Of a stretch of DNA of 64,000 nt, positions 44,356-56,033 are shown piece by piece. The notes beneath the pieces are model-generated. The model was not told the DNA's origin, made no database searches, and worked only from the letters and a program-made list of their open reading frames with translations. The stretch spans positions 370,853 through 434,852 of the forward strand of contig ML977009.1 in assembly GCA_010015675.1 (NCBI GenBank), written 5' to 3'. Each line of letters begins with the position of its first letter. Position 1 is the stretch's first letter. The DNA comes from Byssothecium circinans. Lineage: Eukaryota; Ascomycota; Dothideomycetes; Pleosporales; Massarinaceae. Position numbers and translations under genes: made by a program.

Positions 44356-45404
44356 CTAGCAGCCCAGATATCCTATTGGACTGGCGCGTCGACCGGGTCC
44401 GCGACGGTAGCTCTCCGTACGCTTGATGGGTTGCGAGGAATTGACGATCTTGCCGATAAGGTCGGCCATTTTCAATTCGATGTGGAGCTTGATGAGGTAC
44501 GCTAGGGGGTGAAACTGAAGGTATCTGAGCCGTCAGAAAGAGGATTCCGTAGACAGAGATGCCAAGATAACTTACACGACGTAATTTGGCAGAGATACGA
44601 CGGCGAGGGTTAGGGCCTATGCGACACAAGAGTCATTAGCTAAATACCCTAAAGCAGAATTCGTAGAAAGTAATGGCCGCCTACGTCAAGAGTAATGGAG
44701 AATAAGACCATGTTGAAGTTAAACCAATACAATTTCCAGTACTTGTCCAGGCCGGCGGTGATGAGGCGCGATCGCACAAGATAGATAAAGAGCACGTTCA
44801 GCCCGGCGTCTACAGTGAGGATAACGCTCTTCTTGACGCGGGCATAAGTGTTGTGAGCGTCCAAGAAGGTCCCGCTGATCTGCATTTTTGCAGGGATAGC
44901 GGTGCAGAAGGTACCGATGCAGACGAGGAGTATAATGAGGAAGACAGCCCACTTGAGGCGTGTGGCGTGGGCGGGCACCGGCATCAGGAGGGCGACGCGG
45001 TTGATGATGATCCGCATCAGACATTGGACCTGCATGGTCCACAGGAAAACTGGCACGCGGCATCAGTCCGACGGTTGTCGTCCCATTCTGGGAGACGGAA
45101 AAGCTGCAGGAATTAGGTGTCGGGATACTTACCGACGAAGAACCAGTATTCGAAGCTCTGAGCGAAGTAGCCCCGCATCTGCATCCAGCATATGAGGCTG
45201 ATGACGAAGCAGGACCACCACTCGACCCAGATGAAAATGACGTAGGCATTGACTCTCCGGATCCTCCGCCAACTCTTGCTCGACTGGACAAAGGCCTCAG
45301 AGGCGGTCCAGGCTCCGATGCGGAGGGTTCCCCCCCCACAACACGCTGGCCAAGTTTTGATCGCTGATGCTCGCGGTATAGTCAACGAACCTCCGTGGCA
45401 CCAT
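44356..45404 (-). pseudogene. Polytopic membrane protein gene with one-base frameshift
   Basis: Four exons, 45404-45133, 45049-44685, 44616-44576 and 44524-44356, join in frame except for one point: a run of eight G (plus-strand C at 45330-45337) in exon 1. With seven G the start MVPRRFVDY runs directly into GTLRIGAWTASEAF; with eight it does not. Predicted helices include IFIWVEWWSCFVISLICW, VFLIILLVCIGTFC and VLFIYLVRSRL, with YLQFHPLAYLIKLHIE near the end. The family is a fungal integral membrane protein of unknown function, familiar but unnamed to me. A frame downstream (to 44033) containing AHQAYARTRDVE in another phase may be the original tail. The frameshift may be a base-calling error, in which case the gene is intact at about 282 residues. 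Confidence 0.6.
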
Positions 45405-46202
45405 GACGGCCCTAGAACAGTCCGATATGGCTGGCAAGTGGTGATGCTGTCTTGTGTGCTACAGCGGCAGAATAATGCACAAGGACGTTTTAACGAGTGC
45501 GAAGGGTAGTTATAGAGTAGTTTAAGGACCGAGGAGTGGGAGGGCGGCCAAGTCGTGGTCTCGGCGAGGTGCCTGCTAATATGGCTAGCGCTACGGTACA
45601 ATAAGCTTTGTTACAGAACCACTGATCAGCTCTCGATGACGGTTTTGGCTGACGCCCGCCCAGCCACATGCCAAAGAGCCAATTATGGTGAAAACCACAT
45701 GTGAATTACACGTGTTACCTAAGCACCCCACTAAAATGGAGACGGGTCTTCGGTTACGTAACCTATAGACTCACTTATAGAGCAGTGAACTTATCCTATT
45801 CAGCGCCGCAAGTATTTATCACTATCGTATACAAGCCTGTATGATGCATTGTTACGCGTATATAGCGATATGAAACTCTGCGTGACAATTCGTCATACTT
45901 CCAGCTTGTTAGAGTCGCCACTCCATGCAAAAGTCTACGGGGCTAGAACATGCAGTACCTCTCATCCCGTCTTTTACCTTTTCTTGTTAGCACATTGCCT
46001 AGGTGCTTTCAAACGTTCACGGGCGCATGATTCCGACGTCAGATCAGCTTCCAGCCACGCCAAGTTGTTCCTGCAGAATCAGCCGCGGAATATTCCTGTT
46101 CTAAAGAAACGGCGAGATCGATACAACCAGCTATGCGTAGCGGAACTATCTTAATAGGAATCATGGGTATGCAGGCGTTGTAGGCATTCACGAGGTCCCT
46201 GG
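45405..46202. other. Intergenic, no gene supported
   Basis: The 162-codon minus frame reaching 45601 is the frameshifted extension of exon 1 and is not judged a real start. Nothing else is recognised. Confidence 0.4.
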
Positions 46203-46280
46203 AAAACAAAAGATAGGATGAAAAGCACTGCAATCTCTAGCCCAGCAGTAGGCCTTCTTCTACGTTAAATAAAGACGTCA
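46203..46280 (+). repeat. Direct repeat, left copy (about 75 bp)
   Basis: AAAAGATAGGATGAAAAGCA followed by CTCTAGCCC and CCTTCTTCTACGTTAAA recurs at 48354-48430 with roughly one difference per ten bases. The two copies bracket the membrane-protein gene at 46588-47900. Confidence 0.75.
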
Positions 46281-46287
46281 ATGTTGT

Positions 46288-46480
46288 GAGGGTTTTACGT
46301 GAGGAGCGAGGGACGGAGATTGGAATCACGGAAGAGGTGGTCACAGCAGCAACGATGAATGGATGGATTAGAGAAGCTGTCGTGAAAACTCTGCTTGAGA
46401 AACAAGGGGCGGAGACTTCGATTGCATAAGCGGTAGCAAAAGCGGCAGGAGGACTAGTAACCACAGCTTTCGTAATTTGT
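46288..46480 (+). pseudogene. Fragment of NLR-type C-terminal repeats
   Basis: The plus strand reads RGTEIGITEEVVTAAT, then VVKTLLEKQGAETSIA, a stop (TAA), and AVAKAAGG. This fits the roughly 33-residue LLE-x-RGAE-x-ITEEVV-x-AA repeat found at the C-terminus of many fungal NACHT/NLR proteins. One and a half units remain, with no NTPase domain. Confidence 0.5.
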
Positions 46481-46587
46481 ATTGTTAACGAACATCAAAT
46501 GTGGGTCTACTTAATATCATATACATCTCGCCTATGCCGCTAGCCTAGTGAAGCTGATCAACACTAGATATCATACCTTGGAAGCCC

Positions 46588-47900
46588 TTATTCATCGACT
46601 AGACCATGAAGCTGAGGTACTGCAGACTCCACCTCCTTCGCCGCCTCATTCCAGTTGAACAAAAGCCCATGTAACAAGTTGGATAGAGCTGTCCAATTAA
46701 TCGTCAACGACCAGATTACTGGCGTTACGACAGGGCCAGCAAGAGTTGCTATGAAAGCCATAAGTGCATTGCGTGTGAGGGTTTCCAACCACACCGGAAT
46801 GGCGCCAAGGCCTAATATCCTTCTTTTCGCGCCCGAGAACCGTTGCTTAGCAAGGTTTTTATAAAGGTCTTTTAATTCGCGTCTCTTATCGCCATAGTCG
46901 GCAAAGAGCCAAGCTTGCCGGATAGCGAAGTCGAGCGTGTTCCACCAGACAGGATCATATCTTGTCCACGCATTGCACAGGGGCTCGTACACTACCTGAT
47001 GTGAGCAGAACTTCTTAGCAGCATTGACGGTGCGTGGCCACTTACGTTCTCGTGATATAGTCTCGTTTGTGTAAGTGCACAATCCAAGCTCGAGCACCGA
47101 ATCAATAGTCTTGATGCGATCCTCTTCCCACCCCAAACAGTCACCTGCCAGATGTTTGCCCTCACCAAGGTATTCCCAATATGTACCACAAGAAAATCTG
47201 TCTAGCAGCGTCTTCGTATCTTCTGTCCATACATAGTAGGGTATCAAGCAGATAGAGAAGCTTCTTGCGAACGCGGCTTTTCCACTCGGTCGGTGAAGAA
47301 CGGCAGCATCAGCGCTGTCCCATTCAATCTTCGGGCCATTGCTGCGATGAAGAGTGTCGAAGGGCGTGGAAACGGTGAAGGCTCGGAGGACAGCCTCGTG
47401 GGATGGTCCAGATTTTGTGGAGACGAGCAGTGCGACTCTCATCTGCACCTCCTCTACGCGTATGATTAGCAGCTAGCCTTGCTCAAGCAACAGACTTACT
47501 GACCTGGGGTTTCCTTATTCTGGAATCGTTGCCACTCCCCCCACAGAGTCGATTTAAGCCATCCCAATAGCCGGGTTACTGCGCTCGAAATAGCGTCTTC
47601 CAGGTCAGAGATTGCTATTTCTATCTTGCAAACGACATCGCGGAAAAACTGTTTCAACTCTTCCTTGCATTGGCGAACCTCCTTGAGCTTTTTGGTGAGG
47701 CACCGGATCAAACCTAGAATCCAAGCCATGACAGGATGGTCACATAGCTTCCAGACTGTGACGACGACCGCGGCAATCGAGATCGGCAAAATATGTCGAA
47801 TTACGAACCGAAAAAGAGCGTTCTCGAGGAGCCTAAAGGCAAAGAAGAGGGTGAAAGCAATGATGGCGAAGCGGAGCACGTCTGTTGTGGTAATTTGCAT
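46588..47900 (-). CDS. Hypothetical membrane protein
   Basis: Two exons, 47900-47504 and 47453-46588, join across a 50-nt intron (donor GTCAGT, acceptor GCGTAG, CTAAT branch) into 420 residues. The N-terminus has a hydrophobic segment (VLRFAIIAFTLFFAFRLL) and a second one (ISIAAVVVTVWKL), then an amphipathic, coiled-coil-prone charged stretch. The centre (about residues 135-330) is Trp/Cys-rich and soluble-looking. Near the C-terminus ALMAFIATLAGPVVTPVIW and a following hydrophobic stretch may be membrane helices. I do not recognise the family. The gene lies between two direct repeats and beside an NLR-repeat remnant, a setting typical of fast-evolving fungal loci. Confidence 0.65.
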
Positions 47901-48353
47901 GTTGCGGTAAGCTCAGAGAGAACTGTAGAGGGAAAGATAGCTAACACGCTGCCTACGGTCTTTTGTGTTCGTCGGAAAGGACGAGGCTGAGGACAGGCGG
48001 TGAGTGAACTTTTCTTGATGGTGGTCTGTATTTAAACGTGAGTGGTTTGTTTGCAGGGACAACAAAAGCTGCAGATGCGCATGATTCCTGCCTGCGAGTG
48101 TAGGGTTAGGATTGGCTAGCCATTCGAGCTTCGCCCCTTCACTCAACCAATGAGACAGGATATACATAGCTTTCATAAACCAATTGCAGACGCTCCTCCC
48201 AGTAATACTAAATTCGATCGAGAGATAACCTTCCCGAGGAATTTTTTTTTTTAAACAATTAGACGGTGTGTATCAGGAAATGGATACACATACGCCCTAA
48301 TTATTTGGGCAATCCGGACCTCGCTTAACTTTTGCGCTAAGCCTAAAATAATA
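47901..48353. other. 5' flank of the membrane-protein gene
   Basis: A short poly-T run lies at 48242-48252. No gene is seen. Confidence 0.4.
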
Positions 48354-48430
48354 ATCAAAAGATAGGATGAAAAGCACTGCCATCTCTAGCCCGGTAACGG
48401 GCCTTCTTCTACGTTAAACAAAGACATCAC
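48354..48430 (+). repeat. Direct repeat, right copy (about 75 bp)
   Basis: Matches 46203-46280 in the same orientation. The NLR-like reading frame does not continue after this copy, so the two sites share only this segment. Confidence 0.75.
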
Positions 48431-48669
48431 TGCGTTACCTTAAGGGAACCCCCGCCCGAGCCAAAGACTGCAGTGCATTGTCCTACATCTACTCTGATAA
48501 ATGAAGCGGACGCGCTGTAAGGTTACGCAGAAGCATTGACCAGGCACTTGTAGAGTTTCAAACTTGTACGGGGCATCATTATGGTACATGTCAAGCACCA
48601 CTGAAGAATACATTCAACATAACATCACATCTCACGTATCCATCAAACTACTTTTGCCACCCTTCTCAC

Positions 48670-50327
48670 CTAAACGCGTCCCTCCCCCCTAACCATCCTC
48701 CTCCCATACCCCCTCCCCCGAAATCCACTCAACCTCACGACAAAAACCCCCCGATCAATCGTATTCACGACAACCCACCCACTCGGCAGCGAGAAATGGC
48801 TCCAAGTGCCAAAATCCCACACCGCCACGCCACCACCCTCCTCCGCATCATCTCCGGGGAAGACATCAAAGAACGCAATCTCCTCGACGCCCTTCCCGCT
48901 GGGGTCGTGCGGGATACTGCTGACGTCTAGCACGCGCAGCCCGGCTTGGTAGTTGGACTGGAAGGCGAGGCCGTCGTGGACGAATTGGTTGTGGTCGACG
49001 GAGCGCGTGGTGGATTTGTAGTAGCCCGTGTTCTTGGGGGATTCGAGGGACGTGATGTCGAAGATGTAGGTTACGGGGAAGCCGTCGATGGCGGGGGAGT
49101 TGGGGTCGGTGCCGTTGGGGTCGATTTCGCCTTCGTCGAGCTCGTCGTCGAGGAGGAGGTGGGTTTGCCAGTTTGGGTTGAGGATCCAGCCTTGGTGCTG
49201 TGGGGTTTGTTAGCTTGTGGGTTCGTCAGGGTTATTTGGGGGGAATGGGACGCACAGTGTAGGAGGCGCCGACGTAGGGCGTGCGCGAGATGATGGAGCC
49301 GGCTTGGGACCCGGTTTTGTTGGTTACGTCGTAGATGGTGAGGGTGTCTTCGTTGTAGCCGTAGCAGATGTCGCGGCCGAAGTATTTCTTGTCGGGACCG
49401 CGGTAGACGATGCATTGCGCATCGTGGACGTAGCCGTCTTGGGGCGAGCAGCCCGGCGAGTAGGGCTTGGCTGGGTCGTCGAGGTTGATGAATATTAGGC
49501 CGGAAGCGCATGTGCTGTTGCGCGGGCGGGCGCCGACGGCAACGGCGTAGCCCTTTTCCTCGTTCACGACGACGTTGTGGGAACGCCCGTCTGGGAGGTC
49601 TAGATCATCATCTTAGCAGGGGGTAAGGACAATTGTTTCCATCGAAGCTCACCTTTGAACAGCGAAGTCAAATCCTTGGAAGTGTCGAAAACAACCGGGT
49701 TCTTAGGATCAATGTTGAGCAGCTTCTTCAAGTCGAAAATCTGGACATAATGGCCTAGACCCTCAGAGCCCACGATCAAGTAATCCTTGTAGACCTTGAT
49801 CTCTCTCCATATGACAGGATTAGCCTGCGCAGGCAATCGTCCCAAATAGACCAGCTGTCCCTTTTTCGTGACTTCGGCAAGAGCCGCGCCATCGGTCTGC
49901 CCAATGGCGACAAACTCGCGACCACGATGCGTCCAACCCCAGGATCCGGAACCTTCGCCACCATTACTTCCGAGCTCTTCGTGCGTCTTGAAGTCGTAGA
50001 GATCAATGTCTTTGCACTTGTAGGTCTGGTCGGGGTCGCCTTTTACCGCTTCGACGACGCCGTTGGTGCATTTGATGACATCCTTGTTGGGACGCTTGTC
50101 GGCGAAGCCATTCCATTTCTTGTTATCGTAGTGGCCTGCAGCTCTGTGACGGGCCCATGCGGACTGATAATTTGTTAGCAACCTGGTCAGTTTGAAAGCA
50201 CAAGAGATGGCTTTACCTCTTTGGCCTGCATCATCTTCCCCATAACGGCACCCGATTCATATTCGTATTTGGAGAAGCCTTCCGCCAAAGGCAGTAAGAC
50301 CGTCGCAGCAACAACTGAAAACCTCAT
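48670..50327 (-). CDS. Secreted LVIVD-repeat (choice-of-anchor B-like) protein
   Basis: Four exons, 50327-50217, 50163-49653, 49599-49256 and 49197-48670, give 497 residues. The start at 50327 gives a signal peptide (MRFSVVAATVLLPLAEG). The body is made of repeated beta-strand units of the LVIVD type: KCKDIDLYDFKTHEEL, REFVAIGQTDGAALAEV, YLIVGSEGLGHYVQIFDL, FGRDICYGYNEDTLTIYDV and FQSNYQAGLRVLDVSS. HNVVVNEEKGYAVAVG and the metal-like DDELDEGEIDPNGTDPN segment also match the choice-of-anchor B proteins (also called regulatory P domain proteins in fungi). A seven-bladed propeller outside the cell is likely; the ligand or enzyme activity is unknown. All four splice sites use GT-AG and keep the frame. 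Confidence 0.85.
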
Positions 50328-51262
50328 CTTTGCGACTTTCAACTGTGGACAAAGGCAACTTCGGGCTCGCGCACACTTCCCCAAGGCCAGCAGACCCCTC
50401 GCTTTAAATACCCTCTCATCCCTGGAAGATCAGCGTTGCGAAAGTGACCGTCGTGCTCGTAGCCATGGTCGACGTGCTCGCCATGCATTCACGTTATCGC
50501 CAATGGCCCCCATACCTTCCTTTCGCAGCATCGCGCAAATGTACGAACGGTACTGCATGGCTGGGCAGACGGGACAAAAGTCTTGGTATTCATCTATATG
50601 CTAATGATGATTCGGTGGGGGTGCGCTTGGCGTGATCATCGTCAGCTGACGTGCATTACCGAAGAAACAAGAGTATCCAAGACGGGACGAGGGTATGTGA
50701 TCCTGGGACTCGGGCAGTCGGGGTAGGATTACCGCGTGTGGGCTGGGCTAGGAATGGGGATTGTTACGAGTGAATATTGCGGGGTGCGAAGACAAGACGA
50801 CGGAAGGATGATGGTTCATCTGTTGATGGCTTCGATTCGTATTAGATTTTTCTCGGTCCTGGTGGCTATGCTTTGTAGCAGGATCGCCGTTGTTTTGTTG
50901 TTTGTAGAGCTGAACCGTCTACGGTAGTTTCACGAGAAAGAGCGGGGAGCTGTCTGGATGAGGAAGGAGCCAAGCGTCTTGCGACGAAAATCCGCGAACC
51001 AGGACTGAATTAACGTGGGATAAAAAGACTAACCAATCAGGAGCATGTTCGTATTAATGGTTGAGGGGATTCGCTGACAACGAGCAATGGCTTGAGCGAG
51101 ACTACAACTAAACTATCTCCCTTTGTCTAAACTGTACTATCCAAATACACATGAATGAAAGTGAGTGAAATGCCTTGGTATCCAAAGCGCCTGAGTATAC
51201 CCATTCCCTTTTTGCTTATGCCCACCTCATTGCTCAATCTACCACCTCAGAATCGCCCAAAG
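50328..51262. other. Intergenic, no gene supported
   Basis: Contains the LVIVD gene promoter; no reliable frame. Confidence 0.4.
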
Positions 51263-52267
51263 TTACGTCTCCGTCTTTGCAGCCGCCTCGAAATCGATGA
51301 ACTGAGCCATAATGTCAGCCTCCTGTGCGGTGACGCTCTGCGCCATGCGTTGAGAGTTCCTCATACGCCGCCAGCGCTCCGACGCGCGCTCCCTTCTGTT
51401 TCCCAGCGTGGCTGTACCACCCAAGAAAGTCCAGGTATCGGCTGGAGAATATGCAATGGGTACAGGACGCCTGAATCCGGGTCCCTGTTCGCGGATGGGG
51501 TAGTTCGGAGAGTATTGATCTGGATCGCTGGTCAGTACAATTGTCTGAGATGCTGGTGATACTGCGTGGAGATTTTTGGGGAATTGTGAAACTAATCACA
51601 TTGGAGTGCAATTCTCACCAATTGGATGCATTGTCAGACCAGCATTCAAACCCTCGACAGGAGGAAGAATCAGAGGGTCCGGCTCATCGCCATGGGGCGG
51701 GTTGATGGGAAAGACAGGCGACGAGGGAGATCTACCGTGGAGGAACGCGGTTTCGTAACTCCTCTTGTTCGACTGGTAGATTTCCATCGCGTCCTCGTTG
51801 AACGGAGTCAGACGCACTCGCTCATGACGGATCTGCCTGCTCGCGGAGCGACCAATATACTCCAGACCGGTCGAAAAGAATCCTGGCTTGGGCATATAAT
51901 GGTGGTCATGCTGGTACTTGTGCATCCGACGCCGCTCGTTGGCTTCGTAGCGCGCTGGTGGGAGCTCTCCGATGCGAGGGTCTTGGCTCTGGAGTTCGGA
52001 ATGCTGGGTCCTGACTGTTGTTCGCTGTGCCGGTCGCATGCGAGGGAGTTCTGGCGCGGACGGCTGGGCAAGTGGTCGATTCGGAGTCTCCGGGCTGCTT
52101 TCTGGGGGCGTGAGCAATGCGCTGCCGTTCGGCTCCGAGCACCCGGGGGCCGTCTCGTCGCATGAGGATAATGGGAGTGCTGCGATGTGTCTGCCTGGAG
52201 CAATATGCGTGGAAGAATGAGCCGTGCCGTCTGGATTGGCACGGTTGACAAACTTAACGCGCGCCAT
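51263..52267 (-). CDS. Hypothetical protein
   Basis: Two exons, 52267-51619 and 51519-51263, give 301 residues; the intron has a GTGAGA donor and a GATCCAG acceptor and splicing continues a coherent frame (MHPI then DQYSPNYPIREQ). The N-terminal half is disordered and Pro/Ser-rich. The centre has a charged KPGFFSTGLEYIGRSASRQI block. The C-terminus contains an Arg-rich helix (NRRERASERWRRMRNSQRM) and an acidic amphipathic end (ADIMAQFIDFEAAAK). No signal peptide or membrane segment is seen. It could be a nuclear or RNA-associated protein judging by composition, but I do not recognise a family. Confidence 0.65.
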
Positions 52268-54025
52268 GCTAAAATACCTTATGCGCGTTGAAATGGATAT
52301 CGTGGTTTCTGATGTCGAGGTTGGGGTGGGAGAAGAAGTTGAAGGGTAGAAGAGGAGGTGCGACCCATCATCGTAGTGACAGCAGCAGGCATTGGTTCCA
52401 GTCTGGAGCTTCCCTCTTCCCTACCAGTACAACGGACTTAGTAAGGCAAAGCCCAACAATGGTCCTTTTTTCTCCGGCTTCTGGCCTTTTCAGGAGCTCG
52501 CGGTCGCCTCTAATGACCGTACAATATAACAAGTTAGCGCTCTACGACGCAGCATCTGGACGATCGCCCAATAGCCTCTGAAGATATTTTGATATGGACA
52601 GTCCTTCCGTCGTGTCCCTCGTCGTGATCGCAGCTCGGACAGAGAGTAAACCGCGTCAATCGATATTGCCAGCCAACCGTCCACTCGACAGTGGCGAAAT
52701 GTTTAGTCATGTGATGCACGCTCCAAAAGCCCACTAGTCGTATAAAACTGCTGTAATGAGATGTACCGACTCGCATCGATACGTCTTTGGGCATGTGTTT
52801 TGGCATGCTTCTACATATGTAGAGTACATGCGCGGAGTTACGCTTGGAGTTGGGTGACGGCCTGGGGTTCTCGCTTCTTAACCATGAAACGTAATCGTGC
52901 TAGAAGAGTGAGAGGTATTGATCCTATTCCACCGGTCGTTCGCGTATCGTTACCGCGGCCATCTCGCGCAATCCTGTATCCTTCGGACAAAATCGGGACC
53001 CGTTTAGGCGCATGGAAAATAACGAAATTCGCACCGAGCGTGAAACCTCCGTAGCTCTGCAATCATAGTTAGAATAAGGTAACTCAAACACTTAATTTAG
53101 AAGTTATTCTTCGGAGTTACAGAAATTTCATACACAGGTAGTGAGCACCTACCTAGGCAGGAAGAGACGACGAACACGTGCACCCAGACACTAGGGACAT
53201 TGTCATCGCTGTATGAAGAGGGACAGATATAAAACCATTTCTGGAGCTCTTTGGGGTACATTCGCGAAGCAACAAGTTTGGAAATCGAAGCGGCTTTGAT
53301 GAGGTGGAAGGAAAATTGTTTTAGATAAGGCTAAGCCAACGAAGACATTTCAGACTCGCTTGCTATATTTAGATTCGTATCCCTGTGCACCTTAAAATAA
53401 GCTTTCCTTCCGATTTCGCCTCGAACCCTATTCTCCAACATGTGCAAGTGTACATGTTCCAAGGCTGACCAACAACAAACTTCACGTGAGTGCGTTTAGC
53501 AACGCACTTGACATTCAAAATAGACCTCAACCTTTGGTGAGCTCTGGCGAGAATGGTTTGAGCTAGCGAGTCATTGATATTCCCTCATCGAGACACACAT
53601 TTTGGCGGTATATAACTGCTTGGCAGTTCCTGAATGCCTGCGAGCAATTGCTTTGCTATATTATGTTAGCTGTTTTCCAAGTCTAGATACGCTTTCCGCA
53701 TTTTTGAAACTTCTTTTTTCTGATTCTGCTCACTACCCAAAAAAATGCTGTTCTGGAGCTCGACGATCGGTTTGTACGGAACAGATTGAGAGAATCCCTT
53801 AGATATTCCAGTGCATCTGAAGTCCCCACCTGGCTTCAAAATCCAATGTTCATCTTAACAGCCCATGTTGGGTCCGACGCAGCCCTTAAGCTGGAGGTAC
53901 GAACATCGTCACGTGATCTAGCCCAAGCTGGAGTTCCGGACCCCGCTTTCTCGGAATCTTGCCAAGTTTACAGGAGCACAAAAACGCCAGGAACTGTGAC
54001 TGGCTCAGATATTCAAATAAAGAGA
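52268..54025. other. Intergenic, no gene supported
   Basis: Short frames on both strands, including a 97-codon plus frame at 52761 with a hydrophobic start that I do not trust. It ends at pogo copy B. Confidence 0.4.
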
Positions 54026-55815
54026 TAAGCTAGCCGTAATAGCTTTCGGCCACCTAGACCTTTCGGCCACAACACCAAATCGGCCACCCCTCAGAAATCA
54101 ACGTAATAATTCAGCCAGCCTAGTTACAATTGCCACTTAATACACATAGATTGCAGAGTTTTTGCTGCCACTTCTGCTGCCAGTTTTTCTGCCTCTTTTT
54201 CTTTGTTAGGACTTTTGTTTTGTTGCTCTATAAGGGCAGAAGCCTGCTTAGCTATTATGATTTAATCTATGCTGGCAAAGCGTTAATTTGGGTCTATACG
54301 AACCCTTTTCCATAGTTGTTAAGGCTTAAGGGCCTTAAGTTAGCTCTAGAGTCTTTTATTCTCTACTTTTAGCACTACTGAGCGTGTATTTACTACTGTA
54401 ATTGCCTTGCTAGCTTTCTTAAATAGCTAGTGAACCTTACGGCTTAATTTCTCATCACTGTGGAGCTGCCTTTGAGCTATAAATAGATCCCAAGGGCCGC
54501 GAGGGGTAGAGAGATAGCTCTTAGCGAGATAAGCTTAATCCTAGTAAGGGGGCGTAACAGGCCTTTAAGCAACTTAAGATAAGTTGACTACGCGCTCAAT
54601 ATTTAATAGGCAGATGCCTGCAGTGGCCTACCTACTACGAATCACTCTCTCAGTAATCGCAGCCTCTCTAGCAGCGTTGTAGGTAGTAATAAATTATTCC
54701 TTTTTAACTAGGGCAGTATTATCTAGGTAGGATAACTCCTAGATTTGCTAGCGATAGAATCATTTTACTAATGAAAAAACTAAGAGATCCAGGGGCTATA
54801 GAACGTGCAAGGAGTGCGTAGGGAGAAATAGAAGCCTAACTTTATTCTACTTATAGATCTACAGGAAATCTAGGTCTACATAGCTGCCGTAACTATCTAA
54901 GATTAGCATCCGCCAGCAATCCTCTAAGGGTGCAGTTTCTGGCAGAAATACGCGTTGCAGCTACTTAGCGCTAATCGCATTAGATGTCTAGCTATTCTCT
55001 GAAGTTACGTATAGCTAGTTAGGTATAGTTAATAGAAACTAAGTGCTCTACAGGTTTTTACCTTTAAAAATAATCCCTGGCCACAGCTTTCTCCTTATTG
55101 CAGAAACACACTTAATTATTAACGCCCACTCGCAATTCTCTAGAGACTAATAGTAAGCCTTTGTCTTCTAACTACTAGCGAGTACTCTAGTGTTTGCATA
55201 TACGCCTAGGGCCTTACTAGTCTTATCCATATTCCACGTATCCTTATTGCGTATATTTAGCTCAACGCGGACCTACTTATAGAGCTTAAGAAACTCGCGT
55301 ATTACCTCCTAAGTTGCTCCCTTAGCTCTCGCAGCCTTAATCTTCCTACCCACAACAGAGGCAACGCGTGGGTTGCGTTTGATAAAGAAGGATATCTATA
55401 GTTTGCTCACTGGCTTATTATCGCCGTTTAATTGCAGGATTTGATTCGCCATTTCTCGTGCGCGAGCGTGGGAGGGAGGGCAGGCGCGTGCGTCCTCTTC
55501 AAAAATCTAATTTACAAGAAATTCCTCTTGTAAGGGGGTTAATCGCTGCAGGTGTTAAAGGCTGCGGCGCATATTAGTACCGCCCTGCAATCGGTGCTGT
55601 AACGTAGTTCGAGGGATTGCGTAGGCCTTTGCAGCCGCTCTCTAGCTTTTATAAATGCCAGCATTGAGATCATTAATAGCTGATTGAATTGCGATTTCAC
55701 GGTTATCCATTTTAATGCGTTGCGTGGAGAGAAAACGCGTGATTTTCTGAGGGGTGGCCGATTTGGTGTTGTGGCCGAAAGGTCTAGGTAGCCGAAAGCT
55801 ATTACGGCTAGCTTA
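54026..55815 (-). mobile_element. pogo/Fot1-type transposon, copy B, RIP-mutated
   Basis: TAAGCTAGCCGTAATAGC at 54026 and its reverse complement ending at 55815 are the same long inverted repeats as in copy A, with TA at each end. The element is inverted relative to copy A and nearly equal in length. On the minus strand the former transposase starts near 55710 (psq helix-turn-helix) and is broken by many stops; the catalytic WNMDE-type and LILD-type segments are recognisable near 55230 and 54900 in altered form. Confidence 0.9.
54560..55710 (-). pseudogene. pogo-type transposase pseudogene (copy B)
   Basis: The minus-strand sequence matches the copy A pseudogene over its length but carries a partly different set of stops and transitions, including an early stop within the DNA-binding region. 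The two copies have therefore been mutated independently after insertion. Confidence 0.8.
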
Positions 55816-56033
55816 GCGGTCGGCTCCACACAGCATCCGCGCAGCTAACAAGCATGGGCTTGACGTAATCAGGCGTATTAGGCAACAACCGTTCAGGCTC
55901 CAGACGTCTGCCAACTTTCCATCTCAACCTCAACCGATCGAATACTTACACTCCATTATCAGATTTAAGGACTCAAGTAGACTCAACACGTACTTACTAG
56001 CTTGAGAATAAGTGCATCGCCCAGGCATTCACC

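Noticed and set aside
44719..45339. 206-codon minus frame overlapping the membrane-protein exons
   Set aside because: It runs through two introns with splice consensus and lacks hydrophobic helices; the spliced model is better.
52761..53054. 97-codon frame with hydrophobic N-terminus
   Set aside because: It is overlapped by an antisense frame of similar length; no cysteine pattern or splice evidence supports a secreted protein.
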